DNA from: an uncultured Oscillibacter sp.
Lineage (GTDB): Bacteria; Bacillota; Clostridia; Oscillospirales; Oscillospiraceae
Assembly: GCA_910586735.1 (NCBI GenBank)
Contig: CAJUJW010000005.1
Location: 1 to 62,983 of the forward strand
Length of the DNA stretch: 62,983 bases
Direction: 5' to 3'
In this document: piece by piece, positions 51,712-58,545 of the stretch
Position numbering within the stretch: position 1 is the stretch's first letter
Layout: every line of letters begins with the position of its first letter
Notes under the pieces: model-generated
Seen by the model: the letters and a program-made list of their open reading frames with translations, nothing else
What the model was told of the DNA's origin: nothing
Database searches by the model: none
Program-made: the position numbers and the translations under genes

Positions 51712-51786
51712 GTGCTATCATAGCACACTTTTCACTAGAATGAAAGACAGAACGAGGTATAGAATGCAGTCTATACTCTCGTTCTG
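51712..51786 (-). promoter_or_regulatory. putP promoter region with two palindromes
   Basis: A perfect 15-base palindrome (51712-51726, GTGCTATCATAGCAC) contains the probable -10 TATGAT. Upstream lies a long inverted repeat, CAGAACGAGGTATAGA (51748-51763) against TCTATACTCTCGTTCTG (51770-51786), with one extra base. These are candidate operators for the neighbouring TetR protein; the larger one could alternatively end the tetR transcript. Confidence 0.65.
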
Positions 51787-51871
51787 TGAGATTTCCATAA
51801 AATTATGATATAGCAAGCCTTTTAAGCCGTACAATTTTTAGAATGGATTTCCGGCGAAAAGAAATCCGTTC

Positions 51872-52456
51872 TCAGCCCCGCCAGCTCTCCAGGAAGGTGG
51901 GGGTCATGGAGTCCGTGTAGGCCACCAGGGAATACTCCCCGCCGCAGAGGCACCAGTCGTACAGAAGGGCCCGCTCCCAGAGGGCGTAGGCTTTCACGAT
52001 TTCGTTCACCGTCCGGTCCGTCCGCAGCTGCCCCGCCCGCTGGCCCTCGGCGATGATTTTCCGCAGGAGCTTGAAATAGGTGCGGTTCCGGTCCAGCAGG
52101 TGCTTCTCCCCCCGGGTGAGCAGCTGGGTGGAGAGGAGCCGGGCCAGCAGGTCCAGGGAGATGCCCCCGTCGATCATGGCGAAGAGCTCGTGATTCAAAA
52201 AGGCCAGCTTTTCAATGGCGTCCTGGTCCGGGGAGAGGGCGGGGATGAGTTCCTCGTACTTCTCGTCGAAGACGTTGGAGAGGGTGCCAAGCAGCGCGTC
52301 CTTGCCGTCGAAGTAGTGGTAGAAGGAGCCCTTGGAGGTCTCGGACTCGAAGACGATGTCCTCGATGGTGGTGTCCTCGTAGCCCTGCTCGTAGAAGAGC
52401 TTCCAGGCGGCGGAGATGATGCGGCCCTTGGTGTTCCGGGTGTTCTTTCGGGGCAT
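51872..52456 (-). CDS. TetR-family transcriptional regulator
   Basis: 194 residues. The N-terminal helix-turn-helix (RIISAAWKLFYEQGYEDTTIEDIVFESETSKGSFYHYFDGKDALL pattern) is followed by a helical ligand domain. ATG 52456 has GGGAGG eight bases upstream; the frame extends to 52597 but that part overlaps the antisense RNA. It probably controls putP, 190 bases downstream, through the palindromes in between. Ligand unknown. Confidence 0.88.
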   Translation of the reverse strand: MPRKNTRNTKGRIISAAWKLFYEQGYEDTTIEDIVFESETSKGSFYHYFDGKDALLGTLSNVFDEKYEELIPALSPDQDAIEKLAFLNHELFAMIDGGISLDLLARLLSTQLLTRGEKHLLDRNRTYFKLLRKIIAEGQRAGQLRTDRTVNEIVKAYALWERALLYDWCLCGGEYSLVAYTDSMTPTFLESWRG

Positions 52457-52488
52457 GCCTGGGGCCTCCCTTCCGGTGGATTTTATGG

Positions 52489-52622
52489 TTGACAGCCCGG
52501 CGGCGGGCTGGTATAATCGAAGCAGGAGTGGCGGCCTGGGGGCACAGGTCCGGCTCTTCCTCACAAGATTTAAAATCTGTAGAAATGCCGGTTCCATGTG
52601 CGGGGGCCGGTTATTTCTTTGT
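52489..52622 (+). ncRNA. Candidate antisense small RNA (antitoxin), about 100 bases, with promoter
   Basis: The plus strand has a perfect promoter: TTGACA (52489-52494), 17-base spacer, TATAAT (52512-52517). No reading frame follows. About 65 bases beyond the predicted start, an 8-bp stem (52588-52595 with 52603-52610, two G:U) runs into TTATTTCTTTGTT, a terminator on this strand. The RNA would span about 52524-52622 and be complementary to the 3' end of the small peptide gene on the other strand. Confidence 0.7.
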
Positions 52623-52694
52623 TACCGCGTTAATCACGCCAAAGACCACAACGGCTGGCAGGTTCAGTAATGCCAGGGTTTCCAGAACCGTCAC
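52611..52694 (-). CDS. 27-residue hydrophobic peptide, candidate type I toxin
   Basis: The minus strand reads GTG (52694) to TAA (52611). The product is one membrane helix, VTVLETLALLNLPAVVVFGV, then INAVTKK. GGGAGG lies 7 bases before the GTG. The layout (short helix, basic end) resembles holin-like/TxpA-type peptides of type I toxin-antitoxin systems. Its ribosome binding site is part of a hairpin, and a convergent small RNA overlaps its end. The toxin role is inferred from this layout, not shown. Confidence 0.68.
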   Translation of the reverse strand: MTVLETLALLNLPAVVVFGVINAVTKK

Positions 52695-52700
52695 GTTGTC

Positions 52701-52782
52701 ACCTCCCGATCTCTATGTACGGAGGTCAAGCCGTTCCCCTCTTGCCTGATACTGATATATCATACTTCGACCGGCGTGTCAA
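52701..52782 (-). promoter_or_regulatory. Promoter and ribosome-binding-site hairpin of the small peptide gene
   Basis: On the minus strand TTGACA (52777-52782) and TATATC (52754-52759) are 17 bases apart. In the leader ACCTCC (complement of 52721-52726) can pair with GGAGGT (complement of 52701-52706) and so hide the Shine-Dalgarno sequence, a common trait of type I toxin mRNAs. Confidence 0.65.
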
Positions 52783-52892
52783 CGGCGGGGGACGCCGCCC
52801 TCCGCACCTTTTGCAAGGTTTACAGCACATTCTCCGGTGTTCATTTGCGGAGAGTGCGATTATAATAAAAACCAGACAAGGAGGAAGGACCC

Positions 52893-53738
52893 ATGAAATT
52901 CTGGAAGATGAACGGGGCCGGAAACGACTTCATTATCTTGAACAACCTGGAGGAGCGTCTCCCCCTGGAGGCCCTGCCCCGGATTGCCCGGACGCTGTGC
53001 GAGCGGCACATGTCCATCGGGGCCGACGGGCTGATGGCGGTGGAGGCGGCGGACCAGGGGGGCGACTTCAAGATGCTGTTCTTCAACTCCGACGGCAGCG
53101 CCGGGGAGATGTGCGGCAACGGGGCCAGGTGCATCTGCCGCTACGGCTTCGAGAACGCTCTGGCGGGAGAGGCCCAGGCGGTGGAGACCGCCTCCGGCAC
53201 CGTCTTCGGCCGGAGGATTGACCGGCGGTTCTACCAGGTCCGGCTCAACGACCCCACCGTCATCCGGCTGGACTGCCCGGTGGAGGCGGACGGGGTGCGC
53301 TACGCCTGCTCCTATGTGGAGCTGGGGAATCCGGGGCTGCCCCACGCGGTGGTCCCCTATCACAATCTCCAGAACGCCGACGAGAACGAGCTGCGGGAGC
53401 TGGGGAGGAAGATCCGCTGGAGCCCCGTCTTCCCCAAGGGGGCCAACGTGAATTTCTACGAGCTCATCGGGGAGGACCGGTTTTATCTGCGGACCTTCGA
53501 GCGGGGAGTGGAGGACTTCACCTACGCCTGCGGCACGGGCACCGGGTCCGTCACGGCGGTGCTGACCCTCCAGGGGAAGGTCAGCGGCCACCAGGTCCGG
53601 GCGGACATGACCGGCGGGACGCTGTACGCCGACGCGGAACGGGTCTATAGCCAGATTACGGAGCTGCACCTCACCGGGCCTACCAATGTGGTGTGCAAGG
53701 GAGAAATCACGGATGAGGAATTGATAATGGACAATTGA
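52893..53738 (+). CDS. dapF: Diaminopimelate epimerase
   Basis: 281 residues. It converts LL- to meso-diaminopimelate for peptidoglycan and lysine. The two catalytic Cys are in NSDGSAGEMCGNGARC and in FTYACGTGTGSV, and the start MKFWKMNGAGNDFI is typical. AAGGAGGA precedes the ATG at 52893. The stop lies inside an AATTGACAATT-type repeat that separates it from the symporter gene. Confidence 0.96.
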   Translation: MKFWKMNGAGNDFIILNNLEERLPLEALPRIARTLCERHMSIGADGLMAVEAADQGGDFKMLFFNSDGSAGEMCGNGARCICRYGFENALAGEAQAVETASGTVFGRRIDRRFYQVRLNDPTVIRLDCPVEADGVRYACSYVELGNPGLPHAVVPYHNLQNADENELRELGRKIRWSPVFPKGANVNFYELIGEDRFYLRTFERGVEDFTYACGTGTGSVTAVLTLQGKVSGHQVRADMTGGTLYADAERVYSQITELHLTGPTNVVCKGEITDEELIMDN

Positions 53739-53757
53739 CAATTGTCCATTCATTGCA
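53718..53757. repeat. AATTGACAATT-type AT-rich repeat, copy 3
   Basis: GAATTGATAATGGACAATTG, ACAATTGTCCATTCATTGC overlaps the dapF stop and contains the palindrome GGACAATTGACAATTGTCC. Confidence 0.7.
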
Positions 53758-53772
53758 AAATGGGAGGTTACT

Positions 53773-55047
53773 ATGGAAAAGAAATCGATCGCGAAAAACT
53801 ACGCCTTTTTGGCCATCATGCTGGGCGCCATGATTCTGGGCGCTATCCTGGGCTGGGTCTGGCCCGCTGAGTCCGACGGCAGCGGCGGCATCGTCTCCGG
53901 CACCGGGGCCACCGTCCTCAAGCCCCTGGGCACCGTGTTTATCAACATGATGTTCTGTCTGGTGGTTCCTATGGTGTTCGCCTCCATCTCCAGCGCCGTG
54001 GCCAACATGGAGAGCCGGAAGCGGGCGGGCAAAATCATGGGCGTCACCGTGGGGACCTTCGTGATTACGGGGGCCATCGCCGCCGTGATTATGTATCTGC
54101 TGATGATGGTCTTTCCGCCGGTGCCCGCCGCGTGGACCAATCTGGCCTCCCAGGAGATGGGCGAGTACGCCACCCTGCCGGACATGATTGTCAACTTTTT
54201 CACCGCCAGCGATTTCAGCGGCCTGCTGACCCGCCGGGCCATGCTGCCTCTCATTGTCTTCTCCCTGCTCTTCGGCTTCGCCGTGAACCTCAACGGCGGC
54301 AAGGAGACCCCCGTGGGCCGCTTCCTGGACGACCTGGCGGCGGTCATGCTGAAGTTCGTGAAGATCATCACCTACTACGCCCCCATCGCCTTCTTCGGCT
54401 TCTTCGCCGACCTGGTGGCCACCTACGGGCCCCAGATTACGGAGAACTACGCCCGGGCCCTGGCGGTGTACTACCCCCTGTGCTTCATCTATATCTTCAC
54501 CGCCTGGCCTCTCTTCGCCTGGTTCGGCGGCGGCAAGGGCGCCATCGGCGTCATGTTCCGGCACATCACGAAACCCGCCGTGGTGTCTCTGGGCACCTGC
54601 TCTTCCGTGGCGACGATTCCCACCAACATGGAGGAGGCCGCCGGCACCGGCATCCGCAAGGACGTGGCGGACATGGTGCTGCCCCTGGGGGCCACCATGC
54701 ACATGGACGGGTCCTGCTTCTCCTGCGTTTTGAAAATCGCCTTTGTGCTGGGCGTCTTCGGCCAGAAGCTGACCCTGGGCATGCTGATCCCCGTGGTGCT
54801 GGTGGCCGTCCTCAGCTCCGTGGGCATGAGCGGCGTCCCCGGCGGCGGGTATATCGGCGAGTACATCATCTGCTCCATCTTCTTCCCCGCCCAGATGGAG
54901 ATCGCCTTCCCCATCCTGGTGGTCATCGGCAACCTGGTGGACCCCCCGGCGACGATGATCAACGCCGCCGGAGACTATGTCACCTGCTTCATCGTCTCCC
55001 GCTTCGTGGACGGGAAGGACTGGCTCCAGAAGCAGCTGAAAAAGTGA
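53773..55047 (+). CDS. Dicarboxylate/amino acid:cation symporter (DAACS family)
   Basis: 424 residues with eight membrane helices and two re-entrant loops. The first Ser-rich loop is SLGTCSSVATIPTNMEEA (about 275). It is followed by PLGATMHMDGSCFSCVLKI with the NMDGT-like motif changed to HMDGS, and SGVPGGGYIGEY. Relatives carry glutamate, aspartate, serine or C4-dicarboxylates with sodium or protons. The HMDGS variant makes the exact substrate uncertain. GGGAGG precedes the ATG. Confidence 0.9.
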   Translation: MEKKSIAKNYAFLAIMLGAMILGAILGWVWPAESDGSGGIVSGTGATVLKPLGTVFINMMFCLVVPMVFASISSAVANMESRKRAGKIMGVTVGTFVITGAIAAVIMYLLMMVFPPVPAAWTNLASQEMGEYATLPDMIVNFFTASDFSGLLTRRAMLPLIVFSLLFGFAVNLNGGKETPVGRFLDDLAAVMLKFVKIITYYAPIAFFGFFADLVATYGPQITENYARALAVYYPLCFIYIFTAWPLFAWFGGGKGAIGVMFRHITKPAVVSLGTCSSVATIPTNMEEAAGTGIRKDVADMVLPLGATMHMDGSCFSCVLKIAFVLGVFGQKLTLGMLIPVVLVAVLSSVGMSGVPGGGYIGEYIICSIFFPAQMEIAFPILVVIGNLVDPPATMINAAGDYVTCFIVSRFVDGKDWLQKQLKK

Positions 55048-55069
55048 GCGCTCCCCGGAACGGACCCTA

Positions 55070-55103
55070 GGGCTGGGAGGGAGATTCCTCCCAGCCCCTT
55101 TTT
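55070..55103 (+). terminator. Terminator of the symporter gene
   Basis: A perfect 11-bp stem (55070-55080 with 55087-55097) followed by CTTTTT. Confidence 0.88.
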
Positions 55104-55220
55104 CCACAGGGGCCCGTTCGTGAGCAAAAGCGTCCCCGCCGGTTAGATGGGTGTCCGTAAAACAGTAATCCAAAAAAATTACGATTACGGCATCTGTCAA
55201 ACAGGATTGGACACAGAAGA

Positions 55221-55263
55221 TGGGCGGAGAATGGAATTTCTTCCATTCTCCGCCCACTTTTTT
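55221..55263 (+). terminator. Strong hairpin terminator at the element's left side
   Basis: A perfect 16-bp stem (55221-55236 with 55241-55256, loop TTTC) followed by CTTTTTT on the plus strand. It separates the chromosomal side from the minus-strand HTH gene. 55104-55220 holds imperfect inverted GTGTCC/GGACAC and AATCC/GGATT motifs and no gene. Confidence 0.8.
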
Positions 55264-55279
55264 CGTTTAACCGCCTGAT

Positions 55280-56128
55280 TTATCGCTTTTTCCGTTTGCG
55301 TCTCTGCGGAGCAAAAGCCTTGCCCCGCTTGCTAATGTGTTTCTTCATGTGCTCGGATTTGTTCAAAATCCCTATCAGAGTCACAAATTCTTCCTGCGTC
55401 AACGTATCATAGTCAATCGCAAGCTGTGACAGGAGCACTTTTACTATCTTTTCTTCTGTACTTCCTTCGTAACTGAGGGCACTTTCAAGCTGACAGACCG
55501 CTTTCTCTGTCGGTGATTCTGCATCGACATCAGCAGTAGTGATGTCGGCTCTGTGTGCCTCCCGAATGTCTCGGATGATGGGCCGCAAATCCTCAAAAAT
55601 CGTATAGGCAAAATAATCGTCCTCGTCCGCCTGGGCAAGTTCCAACGTGCGCATATTCAATTCATTGTCATCCAAGCCTTCGCGCTCCATTACCACCTTA
55701 CGCTGGGCTTTGAGCATTGCGTTGGTATCGCGGATATGCGTACTGGCGATTCGATCAACATATATTTCGAGGTCAACCATAAGCCGCCGGAAATCTCCAT
55801 GAACAGCAAGTTCACAGAGCAGCCGGTTGTTAATCTTGCCGCTTTTCAATAACGCGATCATTTCATCACTCAAATGCAGATCATTCAAATCTGCGTTTGG
55901 GTGATTTTTTATGGCTGACAATCCCAGCAGATAGTCCGTAGTTACGCCATAGAACTCCGCCAGTTTGACAACAGCGCAGTAACTAATGTCTTTCGGACCC
56001 TCGGCTTCATAATTGCCCAGCGCAGATTTTGAAATGCCGGTTTGCTTCTCAAGCTGTTCCAGCGTCAGGCCCCGATCCTTCCGCAATTCCCAAAAGCGTT
56101 CGTGCATGACCAGTTTAGCGTTGTCCAT
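55280..56128 (-). CDS. XRE-family transcriptional regulator of the mobile element
   Basis: 282 residues. A Cro/CI domain (about 10-68: ELRKDRGLTLEQLEKQTGISKSALGNYEAEG... LAEFYGVTTDYLLGL) is followed by a long helical region without known motif and a very basic tail (KRGKAFAPQRRKRKKR). Regulators of this size open many Clostridia conjugative elements. It is transcribed away from the rest of the element, from a promoter with TATAAT near 56176. Confidence 0.82.
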   Translation of the reverse strand: MDNAKLVMHERFWELRKDRGLTLEQLEKQTGISKSALGNYEAEGPKDISYCAVVKLAEFYGVTTDYLLGLSAIKNHPNADLNDLHLSDEMIALLKSGKINNRLLCELAVHGDFRRLMVDLEIYVDRIASTHIRDTNAMLKAQRKVVMEREGLDDNELNMRTLELAQADEDDYFAYTIFEDLRPIIRDIREAHRADITTADVDAESPTEKAVCQLESALSYEGSTEEKIVKVLLSQLAIDYDTLTQEEFVTLIGILNKSEHMKKHISKRGKAFAPQRRKRKKR

Positions 56129-56482
56129 AACTCGCCCTTCCCCGCAATAATACCGTCTTTTTCGCCATTATACAACTATTATCGGCAATATTTTGTCGAA
56201 AAATAGAAGCATTTCCGTAAGCGTGGAAGTTTGCCCGTTTGGGGGCCGATTTCCTACCTCTTGGATATACGGGAGATAGCGAAAATTTTTAGTATGATAG
56301 GTCATGCAGTGATACCCACGCACCTTGACAACCGCATGACCGTCTGAAACGGATATGCTCCCCTGCGAAGTATGCGATGATATGAGCGTACCAACGGGAA
56401 CAAAACGCCGCTGAGAGCCAGGGGCAGGAACGGGTTTCGGGGAAGAACGGCAATCATACTAAAAGTTAGGAGAAAACTCAAG
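56129..56482. promoter_or_regulatory. Divergent control region of the mobile element
   Basis: About 350 bases without a supported gene. A minus-strand TATAAT lies near 56176 for the XRE gene. Inward are AT-rich stretches (56180-56215, 56282-56300 with TATGAT), then TTGACA near 56327, then GC-balanced sequence up to the AGGAG at 56469. It probably holds divergent promoters and XRE operators; I see no clear palindrome. Confidence 0.45.
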
Positions 56483-56701
56483 ATGAACATACGAAACGAG
56501 ATAAAGGCTCATATCGTGCAGGAAGGAACGACCATGAGCGAGGTAGTACGGACATTGGCAGTAGTCCACGGCTGGAGCGCCAGCGTCCCCAATCTTTCGG
56601 ACAAGCTCAAGCGCGGCACTTTGCGATACAGCGAGGCGATTGAACTTGCCGATGTACTCGGCTACGATATTATCTGGTGGAAGCGAGGGAGGAAGCATTG
56701 A
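56483..56701 (+). CDS. Small lambda-repressor-like DNA-binding protein, 72 residues
   Basis: The protein MNIRNEIKAHIVQEGTTMSE... has the layout of a shortened Cro-type helix-turn-helix (MSEVVRTLAVVHGW...NLSDKLKRGTLRYSEAIELADVLGYDI) with a basic end. Close relatives on conjugative elements are often misnamed as LLM-class flavin oxidoreductases; nothing here supports that. AGGAG is 10 bases upstream of the ATG. Its stop overlaps the ParB start (TTGA). Confidence 0.78.
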   Translation: MNIRNEIKAHIVQEGTTMSEVVRTLAVVHGWSASVPNLSDKLKRGTLRYSEAIELADVLGYDIIWWKRGRKH

Positions 56702-57609
56702 GCGTGAAGGTCAGAATTGATGAAATCAAAGTGAATCCCGGGCGGCGCGCCGCTTTGGAGCATGACGTTGAGGAACTTGCACTTAGCATTTCGGAAATCG
56801 GATTGCTGAATCCGATCACGCTGACCGGGGACTACACCCTGGTCGCGGGGCTGCACCGGCTGGAGGCTGTGAAGCTGCTGGGCTGGGCGGAGGTCGAGTG
56901 TACAATCACCGGCTTGGAAGGTCTGACGGCGGAGCTGGCCGAGCTTGACGAGAACTTTGCGCGAACAAACCTTTCCCCGCTGGAAATCGGTGATCTGTAC
57001 AGGCGGCGCAAGGACATTTATGAAATGCTCTATCCCGAAACGAAGGCCGGGACCGCTCAGGCGATTGGTATGAACAAGGCGAAAGGGAACAACGTGGATT
57101 GCAAATTGCAATCCACGAGGAAGTCCTTCATAGAGGACACTGCCAGCGTAATCGGCTCCCACCCCAGCACCATCGCGCGGCACATCAAAATTGCCACCGA
57201 TCTGACACCGGAGGCGAAGGAGATTTTGCGGGGCGCAGAGAAGCCCATATCCAGCACGACCTTGAAGAAAATATCCAAGCTGGACCCGGACCAGCAGAAA
57301 AAGGTATCCGCCCTGCTGGTATCGGGAGAAATTCAAACGGTGGACGAATATCTGGCAAAGAAGCCGCCGTGTGAACCAACCTTGAAAGTGCCGCAGCAGA
57401 TTCCCAACGAGCACATTGCCGCCATGATGGGCATGGCCTGTTTTGCCGATGCCACCATAGCGCATACCAACGATTTTCTGAAGCAGGCAGATACTTTCGC
57501 CCAAATGTCGAAAGAACAACTCACGGACATTTTGAAAATGCTGGATGCGATCAACGGTTCAATCCGGGCCTTGAGCAATGTAATAACGGACTGCTACGCT
57601 AACAGCTGA
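56698..57609 (+). CDS. ParB/KorB-like partition protein of the mobile element
   Basis: About 303 residues. The ParB N-terminal domain (VRIDEIKVNPGRRA... ISEIGLLNPITLTGDYTLVAGLHRLEAVKLLG pattern) has GLHRLEA in place of the usual GERRxRA, as in plasmid and ICE proteins. A helix-turn-helix follows (DTASVIGSHPSTIARHIKIA). The TTG at 56698, five bases after GGGAGG and overlapping the previous stop, is the preferred start; the GTG at 56704 is possible. No ParA is seen in the window. It could stabilise the element or regulate it. Confidence 0.8.
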   Translation: MSVKVRIDEIKVNPGRRAALEHDVEELALSISEIGLLNPITLTGDYTLVAGLHRLEAVKLLGWAEVECTITGLEGLTAELAELDENFARTNLSPLEIGDLYRRRKDIYEMLYPETKAGTAQAIGMNKAKGNNVDCKLQSTRKSFIEDTASVIGSHPSTIARHIKIATDLTPEAKEILRGAEKPISSTTLKKISKLDPDQQKKVSALLVSGEIQTVDEYLAKKPPCEPTLKVPQQIPNEHIAAMMGMACFADATIAHTNDFLKQADTFAQMSKEQLTDILKMLDAINGSIRALSNVITDCYANS

Positions 57610-57762
57610 CCCCTCAGCACACCCACGCGGGCGTGTTCGTGATTTGCAGGTAAGCGGAGGTATATCCGTGCCCATGGATACCCCGCCCAGTCTGTCGCGG
57701 CCACCCGCACGGGTGCTGTGCAGAGAGGAAAAAGGCTTTAAGCACCATCACACAAAGGAGGT
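57610..57762. promoter_or_regulatory. Possible resolution (res) site
   Basis: 153 bases between ParB and the serine recombinase. It holds several short inverted repeats (ACCCACGCGGGCGTGT, CACCCGCACGGGTG, GGTATATCC/GGATACC). Small serine recombinases usually act on such a site next to their own gene. No defined subsites can be assigned. Confidence 0.4.
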
Positions 57763-58380
57763 TTGATAGCCATTTCAAATACATACGGCTATATACGGGT
57801 CAGCACCCGTGACCAGAACGAGGACCGGCAACTCATCGCTATGCGGGAGCTGTCTGTCCCGGAGAAGAACATCTTTCTGGACAAGCAGTCTGGCAAGGAC
57901 TTCAAGCGGCCCCAATATAAGAAGCTGGTCAAAAAATTGAAGCCGGACGATTTGCTCTACATCAAGAGCATCGACCGGCTGGGGCGAAACTATGGCGAGA
58001 TTTTGGAACAGTGGCGGATTCTAACGAAAGAGAAGGGCATCGACATTGTGGTGCTGGATATGCCGCTGCTGGACACCCGGCGGGGAAAGGACCTGATGGG
58101 GACCTTCCTCAGCGATATTGTCCTGCAAGTGCTGTCCTTTGTGGCGGAGAACGAGCGCACCAACATCCGCCAGCGGCAGGCGGAGGGCATCGCGGCGGCA
58201 AAGGCCAGGGGCGTCCGGTTCGGCAGGCCGCCCAGGCCGCTACCGGAGAACTACCACAGTGCCTATCAAAGGTGGAAAGCTGGGGCAATCACCGGCACAG
58301 CGGCAGCGAAAGAGTGCGGGATGCCGTTATCCACCTTTCGCTATCGAGCGGAGATTTACGAAAAGGCCAAGTTGTTGTAA
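57763..58380 (+). CDS. Serine recombinase (resolvase/invertase family)
   Basis: About 205 residues, the size of small resolvases. The catalytic Ser is in YGYIRVSTRDQNEDRQ, and KSIDRLGRNYGEI and RRGKDLMGTFLSDIVLQVLSFVAENERTNIRQRQAEGI follow. A C-terminal helix-turn-helix (ITGTAAAKECGMPLSTFRYRA) ends the protein. The start codon is unclear: TTG at 57763 sits 1 base after AAGGAGG, while an ATT at 57772 has better spacing. It could resolve multimers of the element or invert a segment. Confidence 0.9.
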   Translation: MIAISNTYGYIRVSTRDQNEDRQLIAMRELSVPEKNIFLDKQSGKDFKRPQYKKLVKKLKPDDLLYIKSIDRLGRNYGEILEQWRILTKEKGIDIVVLDMPLLDTRRGKDLMGTFLSDIVLQVLSFVAENERTNIRQRQAEGIAAAKARGVRFGRPPRPLPENYHSAYQRWKAGAITGTAAAKECGMPLSTFRYRAEIYEKAKLL

Positions 58381-58545
58381 GAGGAGTATATTTACAGGAA
58401 TGTGTACCTTCCTGCAAGTACGCCTCGCTTTTGATATAGGGAAAGAATACCACATGAATTGCCAATTTTCAATACCCGAGAGAAAAGTTTTGAGTGCCAG
58501 CATAGGGTTACAGGAACGTACACTTTGTTATTAGGAGGAAAGAAG

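Noticed and set aside
56483..56701. Annotation as LLM-class flavin-dependent oxidoreductase
   Set aside because: At 72 residues with a helix-turn-helix pattern it cannot hold a TIM-barrel flavin enzyme; the label is a common misannotation.
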